This document shows, piece by piece, positions 8,301 through 16,805 of a DNA stretch of 64,000 nt (position 1 is its first letter; each line of letters starts with the position of its first letter). The stretch is taken from contig JAYPEI010000006.1 of assembly GCA_038125665.1 (NCBI GenBank), positions 47,007-111,006 on the forward strand, given 5' to 3'. The translations under genes were made by a program, and so were the position numbers. The DNA is from CAILUG01 sp038125665 (lineage in GTDB: Bacteria > Pseudomonadota > Gammaproteobacteria > Pseudomonadales > Pseudohongiellaceae). The notes beneath the pieces are model-generated. The model worked only from the letters and a program-made list of their open reading frames with translations, made no database searches and was not told the origin of the DNA.

Positions 8301-9452
8301 TTAAAGCAGTAGTCGTTCCAGTATGCCCTTATAAATATTTTGTAACTCTATAAGACCTTGGATGCTGGTGCTTTCGTTATCTTTGTGAATAGTTGCATTG
8401 ATGGGTCCAAGCTCAACAACCTGAGTTCCGTAGGGTGCAATGAAGCGTCCGTCACTCGTGCCGCCTCCTGTGGACAGTTCAGTGGCTACATGAGTCACCT
8501 CTTGGATAGATTCCTGCACAGCGGTAACTAAGGTGCCCGGATCAGTTAAGAAGGGATTACCCGACAACTGCCATGTAAACTCTGCCTTTATTCCCAGGTC
8601 AGAAAAAATTGCTTCCGTGCGATTAGAGAGGTCTTCAGGGTTCAGCGCAGAAGAAAAACGCCAGTTACAAAGCATGATGACTTCACCAGGCACCACATTG
8701 GTAGTACCCTCCCCAGCAAGAATATTTGAAACTTGAAAGCTTGTCGGTGGAAAAGGTGGTGCTGGCTGAGGATCCCAAACTTCGGTACTCAGCAAGCTGA
8801 GCGCTGGAGCTAAAGCATGAATAGGATTATCAACTAGGTCAGGGTAGGCCACGTGCCCACCTTTACCATGGACTACTATACGAGCATTCAAGGACCCTCT
8901 ACGACCAACACGAACGACATCACCAGTTTTCTCAGAACTGGAAGGTTCACCTACTAGACAATAATCGATGGTTTCACCTCTTGAATGGAGAGTCTGCATG
9001 ACTTTGACCGTGCCATTAACCGCAGGCCCCTCTTCATCACTGGTCAGCAAGAAAGCGAAAGAGCCAGAGTGATTGGGTCTTTGTTTGAGAAATTCTTCGT
9101 AGGCGCAGAGCATGGCCGCAATAGATCCTTTCATATCAGCAGCCCCTCTGCCATAGATCATGCCATTACGAATCTCTGCAGAAAAAGCTGGGGAATCCCA
9201 TTGTGAGTCATCTCCAGCAGGCACTACATCAGTGTGTCCAGCGAAGCAAAATAAGGGACCTTCGGTGCCGCGCCGTGCCCACAAATTGCTAACCTCGCCA
9301 AAGTTCATTTTTTCTATTTTGAATCCTAAGCTAGAGAGAATATGGGCGATTCGATCTTGGCAACCCGCATCGTCCGGAGTGACAGATGGACGATTTATTA
9401 GCTCTTGCGTTAATTCGACCACTCTCATCTTAGGTTCACTTTTGGCATCCAT
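8301..9452 (-). CDS. dapE: Succinyl-diaminopimelate desuccinylase
   Basis: DapE removes succinate from N-succinyl-LL-diaminopimelate in the succinylase branch of lysine/meso-DAP synthesis. It is a di-zinc M20 peptidase-family enzyme. Ligands are seen in FAGHTDVVPAGD (His73), GRGAADMKGS (Asp106) and SDEEGPA (Glu140/141, catalytic base and ligand), with STGGGTSDGRF and a C-terminal IHKDNE. I start at the ATG preceded by GGAG with a five-base gap, giving 383 residues. ATGs at 9473 (390 residues) and 9428 (375, the E. coli length) are alternatives. Downstream of dapD in the same direction, so the two DAP steps are co-transcribed. Confidence 0.95.
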   Translation of the reverse strand: MDAKSEPKMRVVELTQELINRPSVTPDDAGCQDRIAHILSSLGFKIEKMNFGEVSNLWARRGTEGPLFCFAGHTDVVPAGDDSQWDSPAFSAEIRNGMIYGRGAADMKGSIAAMLCAYEEFLKQRPNHSGSFAFLLTSDEEGPAVNGTVKVMQTLHSRGETIDYCLVGEPSSSEKTGDVVRVGRRGSLNARIVVHGKGGHVAYPDLVDNPIHALAPALSLLSTEVWDPQPAPPFPPTSFQVSNILAGEGTTNVVPGEVIMLCNWRFSSALNPEDLSNRTEAIFSDLGIKAEFTWQLSGNPFLTDPGTLVTAVQESIQEVTHVATELSTGGGTSDGRFIAPYGTQVVELGPINATIHKDNESTSIQGLIELQNIYKGILERLLL

Positions 9453-9537
9453 ATTATCTCCGTTGAGAGTCATTCTTGTATTTCTTGGCTACTAGGATTT
9501 CAGCCTTAATAATCAGAGCATTCGGACACAGATTCAC

Positions 9538-10563
9538 TTAATTATGCAAGTGAAGCGATGAATTAAGCTCTATCTCAGATTTGTTGGTGAGACATTCAAC
9601 TTGCCCTGTGACTGAATTACGGCGAAAGAGCATATCTGAAGCCCCAGAAAGATCTCTTGCTTTACATGTTTTAACTTGTTTGCCATTTTGGTCCAGCATG
9701 GCGACTTTGGTACCAGCGGTAAGGTAAAGACCCGCTTCGATAGTGCAGCGATTTCCTAGCGGAATGCCCAAGCCGGCATTAGCACCAATCAAGCAATTTT
9801 CGCCAATGGAAATGACTACTTTATTACCTCCAGACAGAGTGCCTAGTACTGAGCATCCGCCACCTAAATCACTGTTGGCTGCCACCCATACTCCCGCTGA
9901 AATTCTGCCTTCAATCATTGCAGGGCCTTCTGTGCCTGCATTGAAGTTACAGAAACCTTCGTGCATCAAGGTTGAACCTTCACCAATATAAGCACCTAAA
10001 CGCACACGAGAGGTGTCGGCAATACGTACACCTGCAGGGACTACATAATCAGTCATCTTAGGAAATTTATCGACAGAATTTACTGAGAGAACTTGTCCTG
10101 CAAGACGAGATTCAAGTTGAGCTTTCGGTAAGTCAGCAACAGCTATAGGTCCTGAGGAGGTCCAAGCTACATTGGGTAATACCGAGAACATACCCTCTAA
10201 GTTTTGACCATGCGGCTTGACTAAACGATGTGAAAGCAAATGTAACTTCAGATACACCTCTGGAACAGAAACCGGGGCTGCATCAGTTTCTAGAACTGTA
10301 AGGACTACAGGCCGCTTACTGGCTGTTAGTGAGGCAAGCTGGCTTTCAAAAGCAGAATAAGCCTTATCATGGAGAGCTTCTGAAAGATCATGTAAATGCT
10401 GGTCGTTCAGTTGAACCCAGCTATTCCCTGCAGGTATAGCAATTATATTGCGAATCATAGAGATAAGTTCTACATCTGGGTCAAGCTGCGGAGAGGGATA
10501 GAAAACCTCTAACCAGTTACCTTGCGAATCTTGTGTGCCCAGACCCAAACCAAAGCTGTACAT
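9538..10563 (-). CDS. dapD: Tetrahydrodipicolinate N-succinyltransferase, long type
   Basis: DapD transfers succinyl from succinyl-CoA to tetrahydrodipicolinate in lysine/DAP synthesis. At 341 residues it is the long Pseudomonas-like form, not the 274-residue E. coli form. The C-terminal half has hexapeptide-repeat strands of a left-handed beta helix (RLGAYIGEGSTLMHEGFCNF, ISAGVWVAANSDLGGGCS, IGENCLIGANAGLGIPLG). The N-terminal half is the family-specific domain. The start has GAGGAA six bases upstream. Only 40 bases separate it from yffB, and dapE follows 85 bases later (from the start I chose). Confidence 0.95.
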   Translation of the reverse strand: MYSFGLGLGTQDSQGNWLEVFYPSPQLDPDVELISMIRNIIAIPAGNSWVQLNDQHLHDLSEALHDKAYSAFESQLASLTASKRPVVLTVLETDAAPVSVPEVYLKLHLLSHRLVKPHGQNLEGMFSVLPNVAWTSSGPIAVADLPKAQLESRLAGQVLSVNSVDKFPKMTDYVVPAGVRIADTSRVRLGAYIGEGSTLMHEGFCNFNAGTEGPAMIEGRISAGVWVAANSDLGGGCSVLGTLSGGNKVVISIGENCLIGANAGLGIPLGNRCTIEAGLYLTAGTKVAMLDQNGKQVKTCKARDLSGASDMLFRRNSVTGQVECLTNKSEIELNSSLHLHN

Positions 10564-10603
10564 ATTTATTCCTCGACGTTCTTGTGCAAATTTTAATTAA
10601 CTA

Positions 10604-10951
10604 TTATAGCAGGGCTTGCCACTGAGCAGGACTAAAACCACTCAGAGTTATGTGGTTAGCTTGAAGAATAGGCCTTTTTATCAGAGAGGGTTGCTCTTGC
10701 ATTAGGACTAGCGCTTTTTCAAAGGTAAGTGTGTCCTTGATAGCTTCAGATAATTTACGCCAGGTCGTGCCTCTTTTATTCAAAATATTTTCTAAACCAA
10801 TCGTGTCAGTCCATTTCTTCAGTTGCTCGAGACTAACACCTTCTTTCTTGAAATCATGGAAAGTGTAAGAGAGGTTATTTTCTTCAAGCCAAAGACGTGC
10901 TTTTTTCACCGTGTCACAGTTAGGAATCCCGAAGAGTTCAAGTTTTTGCAT
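10604..10951 (-). CDS. yffB: ArsC/Spx-family thioredoxin-fold protein (YffB-like)
   Basis: A 115-residue thioredoxin-fold protein of the ArsC/Spx/YffB family: LELFGIPNCDTVKKARLWLEE carries the single conserved Cys, followed by FHDFKKEGV, NKRGTTWRKLS and PSLIKRPIL. It is close to YffB, placed between glnD and dapD as in Pseudomonas relatives. YffB has been suggested to act as a glutathione-dependent thiol reductase, but no cellular role is established, and it should not be read as an arsenate reductase. Co-directional spacing to dapD suggests one transcript. Confidence 0.87.
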   Translation of the reverse strand: MQKLELFGIPNCDTVKKARLWLEENNLSYTFHDFKKEGVSLEQLKKWTDTIGLENILNKRGTTWRKLSEAIKDTLTFEKALVLMQEQPSLIKRPILQANHITLSGFSPAQWQALL

Positions 10952-11028
10952 GAAGTTGCCCCATATTGGCTACAATTTGAATTATCTTTAGTGTTGAAGC
11001 TGCATGAATGAATAAAAAAACTTGGTCT

Positions 11029-13725
11029 CTATTGACTGATCATGGCGTCTATTTCTTGCCGAATACGTTGCTGTAAAGCTGAAGCCAAGGCAGGTTCTCT
11101 AATATGCTGATTATCAGCTGTACTTATGAAGAATACATCTTCAACATTCTCACCAAGTGTCGTAATTTTGGCATTGTGTAGAGTAATATCCATGTCAATG
11201 AATACGCGCGCCAAAGTGGCAAGTAAACCTGGCCTGTCAGAACATAGAACCTCTAGAACGGTGTAAGCTTGCTCATCATTATTTGTTAGCTCTGTTTTAG
11301 TATTACGAGAAAAATAGCGTTGTTTTCGAGTCACAGGTACTTGTGGGGTTGGGGGTAACGCTGTTTCGGCACAGGCGTAATTTTCAAGTTGTTTCTGTAG
11401 GGAGTCGAGTTTTACACTCGTGAGTTGTAAAGGAAGACCATCTGCCTCAAGAACCATAAAAATTAGTAGAGTATCCTCTGAGTTGGCTCTATACATCTGG
11501 GCATTATGAATATTCAGGTTTAATCGCTCGAAAGCATTTGTCATATTTGCAAAGAGGTAGGGGGAACTTTTAGCCTTGATAATAATTTCTGTAGCCACTT
11601 CACTACGATTCTCTCCCGCATTTCTAATGAGTACAGCTGGGCCCTCCCTTGAGGAGTACTCCAGCAGATGTTTGGTAGTCCATGCAACCAGCTCTGGACT
11701 TTCTCTTAAGAAATAATCACTCTCCACGGGGCGCCATAATTGCTGAATAGTTTTCCTTTCGTGATGACTATCCTTGAGAAGCTCAAGAGCCTCTTTTTGT
11801 GTATCTTTAATTCGTTGCTCTCTATCAGGAAAACGATCAATGCCCTGACTAAGTGCTCTTTTTGATAGCATGTAGAGTTTTCTTAGTAGGGAGGCACGCC
11901 ATGCGTTCCACAGAGAGGGATTAGTGCCATTAATGTCGGCAACAGTGAGTACATAGAGATAATCTAATCTTGTTTGATCGCCGATTTTTCCAGCGAAGTC
12001 TTTAATTACTTCAGGGTCATCGATATCTTCCCTTTGTGCGATACCCGACATCAGCAGATGGTTTTCTACTAACCAAGAGACTAGGCGGGTATCCCAACTT
12101 CCCAGACCATGACGACGACAAAATTTTTCAGCATCAGTTTTACCCAGCTTGGAATGATCTCCGCCACGCCCTTTAGCTATATCGTGATAAAGACCAGCTA
12201 TGTAAAGAAGTTCTACTTTTGGTAAGTGTTTAATGATTTCTGATGCGACTGGAAAATTAGGTGCCACATCGGGACGGAAGAGCCGCCGCATGTTTTCCAT
12301 TACTTGTAGGGTATGATCGTCGACGGTATATATGTGGAATAAGTCATGTTGCATTTGCCCAATAATTCTCCCGAATTCTGGCAAGTAGGCTGAAAGTACG
12401 CCGTAGAGTTTCATTTTACGCAGACGCCCCACCATTAAGGCTGGAGAGCGGAGAAGTTCCATGAATAAACTAGTATTTCTTACATCCTTACGATAGGCAC
12501 CATTAATTAAGACTAGGTTGTTTCTTATGAGGCGAATCGTGGCTGCTCTTACGCCTTGTATTTCAGGGTCCTGTGCCATCAACATGAAAATTTCTATCAA
12601 AGCCATCGGAGTTTCAGCGAACACCCGGCTGTGGCACGCTTCGATATAGTTATTTCGTAACTGGAAACGTTTATTGATGGGTTTGATCCTGTCTGCGACT
12701 TCGGTTCCTAGTATCTCTTCATCAAAGAGTTGTAATAGGACATCATTTAAAAGATGTAAGCTTTGCACACTTTGATAATATTTTTTCATGAGTTTTTCGA
12801 TGGCTAGACTCTTAGAGTCGTTGATGTAGCCGAAGAGCTCTGCGAGTTTATGCTGATTATCAAAAAGCAAACGGTCTTCGCGCCTTTTGTTCAGCATGTG
12901 CAAGCCATAACGGACTTTCCATAGGAAATTACGGCCACGCAGTAATTCTTGATATTCGTCTTTTTGTAAAAAACCCCTTCTAACTAATGCGTCGAAATCG
13001 CCTGTACCAAAATAATGGCGGGCAATCCAGGCAATGGTTTGGATGTCCCTAAGACCACCAGGTGACACCTTGATATTGGGTTCTAAAGAATAATCGACAT
13101 CTTCATGTTTATTGTGACGTTCTTGTTGTTCATTTCGCTTAGCTGAAAAAAACTTTTTGTGCGCCCAAGCATGCCTTTGATTTAGTCTTGTCATTACTTG
13201 CTCTAGCAGTAGCGAGTTACCAAACAAAGTACGCGCCTCCAGCAGCGCCGTAAAAATCGTTATATCTGCGGTAGCTTCGCTAATATTGGTGCTAATGCTT
13301 CGCACACTTTGGCCAACTTCCAGGTTTATGTCCCAGAGAAAAGTAAGGAAATTTGTGATGTCTTGAGCATATTTCTGGGTGTCCTGCTCATTTTGTAGAA
13401 GTATTTGAATATCAATATCGGAATATGGATGTAATTCGCCACGGCCATAACCGCCTACTGCAACTAGGGCTATCTCTGTGCTGTGATGCCAAGGATAGCT
13501 GCTCCAAATGTGAGTCAACAGTTTGTCAATGAACCAGCTATAATCTTTAACTAATCCCTCGACATTTTCTTGGTTTCTAAACCGATCATTGAGTGTTTCG
13601 CGAGCTTCTTGAATCAGTTTTTTGTACAAGGAGATTGGAGGTTCCCCTTGCTGTAAGCTATATGATATTTCGGCTTCAGGGAAAAGCTTGTCACGTTTAT
13701 TTGAAGTCTTAACTGACCTGGTCAT
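11029..13725 (-). CDS. glnD: PII uridylyltransferase/uridylyl-removing enzyme GlnD
   Basis: GlnD senses glutamine and adds or removes UMP on PII proteins, setting the nitrogen response. The 898 residues show the nucleotidyltransferase motif GGYGRGELHPYSDIDIQ (91-107, Asp103 and Asp105 as metal ligands), an HD hydrolase domain with LYHDIAKGRGGDHS (about 510-525), and two C-terminal ACT domains (about 705-785 and 820-895, the latter with VLCSDRPGLLATLARVF). Length and order match the family. Its ATG shares one base with the stop of map (TAATG), so the two are translationally coupled. Confidence 0.97.
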   Translation of the reverse strand: MTRSVKTSNKRDKLFPEAEISYSLQQGEPPISLYKKLIQEARETLNDRFRNQENVEGLVKDYSWFIDKLLTHIWSSYPWHHSTEIALVAVGGYGRGELHPYSDIDIQILLQNEQDTQKYAQDITNFLTFLWDINLEVGQSVRSISTNISEATADITIFTALLEARTLFGNSLLLEQVMTRLNQRHAWAHKKFFSAKRNEQQERHNKHEDVDYSLEPNIKVSPGGLRDIQTIAWIARHYFGTGDFDALVRRGFLQKDEYQELLRGRNFLWKVRYGLHMLNKRREDRLLFDNQHKLAELFGYINDSKSLAIEKLMKKYYQSVQSLHLLNDVLLQLFDEEILGTEVADRIKPINKRFQLRNNYIEACHSRVFAETPMALIEIFMLMAQDPEIQGVRAATIRLIRNNLVLINGAYRKDVRNTSLFMELLRSPALMVGRLRKMKLYGVLSAYLPEFGRIIGQMQHDLFHIYTVDDHTLQVMENMRRLFRPDVAPNFPVASEIIKHLPKVELLYIAGLYHDIAKGRGGDHSKLGKTDAEKFCRRHGLGSWDTRLVSWLVENHLLMSGIAQREDIDDPEVIKDFAGKIGDQTRLDYLYVLTVADINGTNPSLWNAWRASLLRKLYMLSKRALSQGIDRFPDREQRIKDTQKEALELLKDSHHERKTIQQLWRPVESDYFLRESPELVAWTTKHLLEYSSREGPAVLIRNAGENRSEVATEIIIKAKSSPYLFANMTNAFERLNLNIHNAQMYRANSEDTLLIFMVLEADGLPLQLTSVKLDSLQKQLENYACAETALPPTPQVPVTRKQRYFSRNTKTELTNNDEQAYTVLEVLCSDRPGLLATLARVFIDMDITLHNAKITTLGENVEDVFFISTADNQHIREPALASALQQRIRQEIDAMISQ

Positions 13726-14498
13726 TAAAATGATTCTTCTTTACGTTTAGTTAGCACCTCAAAACCATCGTTAGTGACTGCTATCGTGTGTTCCCATTGA
13801 GCGGACAAGCGTCTATCAGCCGTTGTGACCGTCCACCCATCTTGTCTATTCAATTTAGTGTGTCGTGTTCCAGCATTAATCATGGGTTCGATGGTGAAAG
13901 TCATTCCTTCCTGCAAACGAATACCGGTTCCTAAGTCGCCGTAATGCAATACTTGAGGTTCCTCATGGAAAATTCGTCCAATGCCATGACCACAATATTC
14001 ACGGACTACTGAAAACCTATTAGACTCAGCATATGTTTGAATAGCATGACCAATATCTCCCAGTAAGGTGCCAGGCTTAACGAGGTTCATGCCTATATAT
14101 AAACACTCTTGAGTAACTTTTATCAGGCGCTGAGCATGAGAAGAGATTTCCCCTACAGCGAACATCTTGCTAGTGTCGCCATGAAAACCATTTTTTATGA
14201 CGGTAATATCTATATTTATGATGTCACCGTCTTGTAATATTTTGTCATCGCTTGGTATCCCATGACATACAACTTGATTGACGGAAGTGCATATAGATTT
14301 GGGGAAGCCATGGTAATTAAGGGGAGCTGGGATGGCTTGCTGAACATTAACAATGTAGTCGTGGCAAATTCTATCTAACTTGCCTGTTGAAATACCAGGA
14401 ACAACATAAGGTTCAATCATCTCTAGAACTTCAGCAGCAAGTCTGCCTGCTTCGCGCATGTGAACCAGATCTTCAGCGTTTTTTATCGTAATACTCAT
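13725..14498 (-). CDS. map: Methionine aminopeptidase, type I
   Basis: Map removes the initiator Met from nascent proteins. The 257 residues have all five metal ligands in context: INIDITV and HGDTSKMF (Asp pair), CGHGIGRIFHEEPQVLHY (His), TIEPM (Glu) and QWEHTIAV (Glu). It lacks the N-terminal extension of type II enzymes. The start has AAAGAG upstream. The gene is divergent from rpsB, the usual gammaproteobacterial arrangement, and leads the leftward map-glnD-yffB-dapD-dapE series. Confidence 0.97.
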   Translation of the reverse strand: MSITIKNAEDLVHMREAGRLAAEVLEMIEPYVVPGISTGKLDRICHDYIVNVQQAIPAPLNYHGFPKSICTSVNQVVCHGIPSDDKILQDGDIINIDITVIKNGFHGDTSKMFAVGEISSHAQRLIKVTQECLYIGMNLVKPGTLLGDIGHAIQTYAESNRFSVVREYCGHGIGRIFHEEPQVLHYGDLGTGIRLQEGMTFTIEPMINAGTRHTKLNRQDGWTVTTADRRLSAQWEHTIAVTNDGFEVLTKRKEESF

Positions 14499-14628
14499 TA
14501 AAACTCTTTAATAACAATAGGATGAGGTTGGGTGGTAAAGGTCTACCATGACGAATGTAATTTTAGTAGAACACTGAGAAGAAGTATATCTGGCAATAAC
14601 TTACCTTTAGGGCATCTGGCAAAAGGAG

Positions 14629-14658
14629 TTTCAACTAGGGCAAGATTTATGATAGAAT
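14629..14658 (+). promoter_or_regulatory. Probable rpsB promoter with GC-rich discriminator
   Basis: TTTCAA (14629-14634) and TAGAAT (14653-14658) lie 18 bases apart, and TTCAAC/TAGAAT gives 17. The -10 is followed at once by TCGCGCGC, a GC-rich discriminator of the sort found in stringently controlled ribosomal promoters. The -35 match is modest. The start point would fall near 14665, leaving a leader of about 125 bases. Confidence 0.5.
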
Positions 14659-14664
14659 TCGCGC

Positions 14665-14788
14665 GCTGCTACGGTAGCCTCAATTACTATTAATTAATGT
14701 CGCACGTGTATCGACACATGGCTCAGGGTGCCGCAAGACGGTTGGGCTCATGGGGTATGCGGAAGGCCTAACCCGAAAGGAAATTAGA
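14665..14788 (+). promoter_or_regulatory. Structured 5' leader of rpsB, possible S2 autoregulatory site
   Basis: The leader can form a GTGT-ATCG-ACAC hairpin (14706-14717) and a longer stem pairing GGTTGGGC (14740-14747) with GCCTAACC (14766-14773), ending just before the GAAAGGAA ribosome-binding site. Gammaproteobacterial rpsB leaders are known to bind S2 and repress translation of rpsB-tsf. The position and a stem abutting the ribosome-binding site fit that model, but I have not matched it to a defined RNA family. Confidence 0.45.
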
Positions 14789-15619
14789 ATGACTGTAAGC
14801 ATGAAAGACATGTTGCAGGCTGGTGTGCATTTTGGACACCAAAGCCGATACTGGAACCCAAAGATGTCTCAATACATCTATGGCGCACGCAATAAAATCC
14901 ATATTATCAATTTAGAGCACAGTTTGCCGGCTTTTCGTCAGGCATTAAATACTTTAAAAGGTATGACTGAGCGTAGACAAAAAATTCTTTTTGTCGGTAC
15001 TAAACGTGCGGCCAGCAAAGTCGTTAAGGCTGAAGCTACGCGTGCAGGCATGCCATATGTGGATCAGCGTTGGTTAGGAGGAATGCTAACTAACTACAAA
15101 ACTATCCGCGCTTCAATTCGTCGCCTGCGTGATCTCGAAAACCAAGAAACTGATGGCACCTTCGAAAAAATCACTAAAAAAGAAGTACTAATGCGTCGTC
15201 GTGCTAAAGAAAAGCTTGAACAATCCATAGGTGGTATCAAGGACATGGGAGGCTTGCCAGATGCATTGTTTGTTATTGACGTTGATCACGAGCGAATCGC
15301 AGTGGCCGAAGCCAACAAATTAGGCATCCCAGTAATAGGTATAGTAGACACCAACAGTGACCCTGCTGGTGTAGACCTGGTCATTCCGGGTAATGATGAT
15401 GCCATTCGTGCTATTGAATTGTACATGGGGGCAGCTGCCAATGCATGCATTGAAGGCGCAGGGAAAGCTCCTCAGATGTCAAAGATTGTTGAAAACGAAG
15501 ACGATGGTGGTGGTCGTAAGCCGAAAGCTAAAGTACAGGTAAAAACACGTTCGAAGGGCACAGACGTAGCTGAAGCAGCTAAACCCATTGAAGCCTCAGG
15601 AGAGCCTGCTGCCGATTAA
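14789..15619 (+). CDS. rpsB: 30S ribosomal protein S2
   Basis: S2 binds the 30S subunit head-body junction. The start is set at MTVSMKDMLQAGVHFGHQ, preceded by GAAAGGAA. The open frame continues 13 codons upstream from 14750, but that part has no ribosome-binding site and is the leader. Family landmarks include HFGHQSRYWNPKMSQYIYG, QRWLGGMLTNYKTI and VPVIGIVDTNSDP-like text (IPVIGIVDTNSDP). At 276 residues it is about 35 longer than the E. coli protein, owing to a charged C-terminal tail (EDDGGGRKPKAKVQVKTR and onward). First gene of the rpsB-tsf operon. Confidence 0.97.
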   Translation: MTVSMKDMLQAGVHFGHQSRYWNPKMSQYIYGARNKIHIINLEHSLPAFRQALNTLKGMTERRQKILFVGTKRAASKVVKAEATRAGMPYVDQRWLGGMLTNYKTIRASIRRLRDLENQETDGTFEKITKKEVLMRRRAKEKLEQSIGGIKDMGGLPDALFVIDVDHERIAVAEANKLGIPVIGIVDTNSDPAGVDLVIPGNDDAIRAIELYMGAAANACIEGAGKAPQMSKIVENEDDGGGRKPKAKVQVKTRSKGTDVAEAAKPIEASGEPAAD

Positions 15620-15644
15620 GTAGGAGATATAACCAAACCGGTTG

Positions 15645-15677
15645 GAAGAGGAAAGCAGGTTACTGTTTTTCCTCTTC
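15645..15677 (+). promoter_or_regulatory. Hairpin in the rpsB-tsf spacer
   Basis: GAAGAGGAAA (15645-15654) pairs perfectly with TTTCCTCTTC (15668-15677) across a 13-base loop. No T-tract follows, so this is more likely an attenuator-like or RNA-processing structure than a full terminator. A partial transcription stop between rpsB and tsf is known in E. coli. Confidence 0.4.
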
Positions 15678-15751
15678 TCCATGGCCGTCACATCAGTGTG
15701 ATTCACTGTGCGGAATATTCAGAACTTTGAAAAGAATTGAGGAGTACTACA

Positions 15752-16627
15752 ATGGCAGAGATAACTGCAGCAGCAGTAAAAGAGCTAAGAGAACGGACTG
15801 GACTTGGCATGATGGAATGCAAGAAAGCTCTGGTAGAATCCAACGGCGATCTGGAACTAGCGATAGAAAATATGCGAAAAGCAGGGAGCATGAAAGCTGC
15901 AAAAAAAGCTAGCCGGACAGCAGCTGAAGGCTTAGTAATGACAAAAGTGGCTGATGATGGCAGCTACGGAATGATGATCGAAGTAAACAGTGAAACTGAT
16001 TTCGCAGCGCGTGATGAGAACTTCAGTAGCTTTGTTAGCTCAGTGCTTGATCAAGCGTTTGATGCTCGTGAAACAGACGTTGCAAAACTCTTAGAAAATG
16101 GTGTCGAAGCACAACGTCAGGCTCTTGTACAGAAAATCGGTGAGAATATTACAGTACGTCGTCTAACAGCATTAGGTGAGGAGCCAGGCCAGTTGATAGG
16201 TAGCTATGTTCACTCAAACAACAAGATAGCCGTGCTTGTTGCTTTAGCTGGAGGCTCTGAAGATGTTGCCAAGGATGTAGCTATGCATGTTGCAGCCACC
16301 AATCCTTTAGTTGCAAACCCAGAGGATGTACCTGCGGATGTCTTAAAGAAAGAAGGTGAAATCTATACAGCACAAGCAGCAGAAAGTGGCAAGCCAGCTG
16401 ATATTGTTGAAAAAATGGTGAGTGGTCGTCTGCGCAAGTACATTGAAGAAGTCAGCTTAACTGAACAGGCATTCGTAAAAGATCCAGATATAAAAATTGG
16501 CAAGCTTGTAAAGGATGCAGGTGGGACTGTCACAGATTTTGTTCGCTATATGGTTGGTGAAGGCATAGAGAAAGAAGTTGTAGACTTCGCGGCAGAAGTA
16601 GCAGCTCAAGCTGGACTCAACAAGTAA
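15752..16627 (+). CDS. tsf: Elongation factor Ts
   Basis: EF-Ts exchanges GDP for GTP on EF-Tu. The ATG chosen follows GAGGAG with a seven-base gap and gives MAEITAAAVKELRERTG, the usual N-terminus (291 residues). The upstream in-frame codons from 15737 have no such site. The conserved TGLGMMECKKALVE UBA-like segment, MMIEVNSETDFAARDE and the dimerisation/core domains are intact. It follows rpsB after a 132-base spacer containing a hairpin. Confidence 0.97.
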   Translation: MAEITAAAVKELRERTGLGMMECKKALVESNGDLELAIENMRKAGSMKAAKKASRTAAEGLVMTKVADDGSYGMMIEVNSETDFAARDENFSSFVSSVLDQAFDARETDVAKLLENGVEAQRQALVQKIGENITVRRLTALGEEPGQLIGSYVHSNNKIAVLVALAGGSEDVAKDVAMHVAATNPLVANPEDVPADVLKKEGEIYTAQAAESGKPADIVEKMVSGRLRKYIEEVSLTEQAFVKDPDIKIGKLVKDAGGTVTDFVRYMVGEGIEKEVVDFAAEVAAQAGLNK

Positions 16628-16642
16628 TAAATGGCTAGACTA

Positions 16643-16681
16643 TAAGCTTAGTCGCTAGACAAGCAGATTTGGCTAAGCTTA
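16643..16681. repeat. Paired TAAGCTTA palindromes in the tsf-pyrH spacer
   Basis: The 8-bp palindrome TAAGCTTA occurs at 16643-16650 and 16674-16681, 31 bp apart centre to centre, about three helical turns. With flanking bases they also form a 9-bp inverted repeat (TAAGCTTAG / CTAAGCTTA). A CTAGAC hexamer or near copy recurs three times around them. This could be a tsf terminator stem without a T-tract, or a two-site operator for pyrH. Confidence 0.35.
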
Positions 16682-16805
16682 CTAGACACAAGCCCGACAT
16701 AAAAGTTTATCGTAAAGGCTATTTTGGGTTTTTACCCTCAACGTGCCAGTATCTAGGCAATTTGGTTAGCGTGCCGCGGTCATTCCGTATTTCTGAGAGA
16801 GCAAG

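Noticed and set aside
10604..10951. Arsenate reductase
   Set aside because: The protein belongs to the ArsC-fold superfamily, but its sequence and glnD-dapD-dapE context match YffB, and no arsenic-resistance genes are nearby.
14750..14788. In-frame upstream start for rpsB
   Set aside because: Lies in the structured leader without a ribosome-binding site; the S2 family begins at the later ATG.
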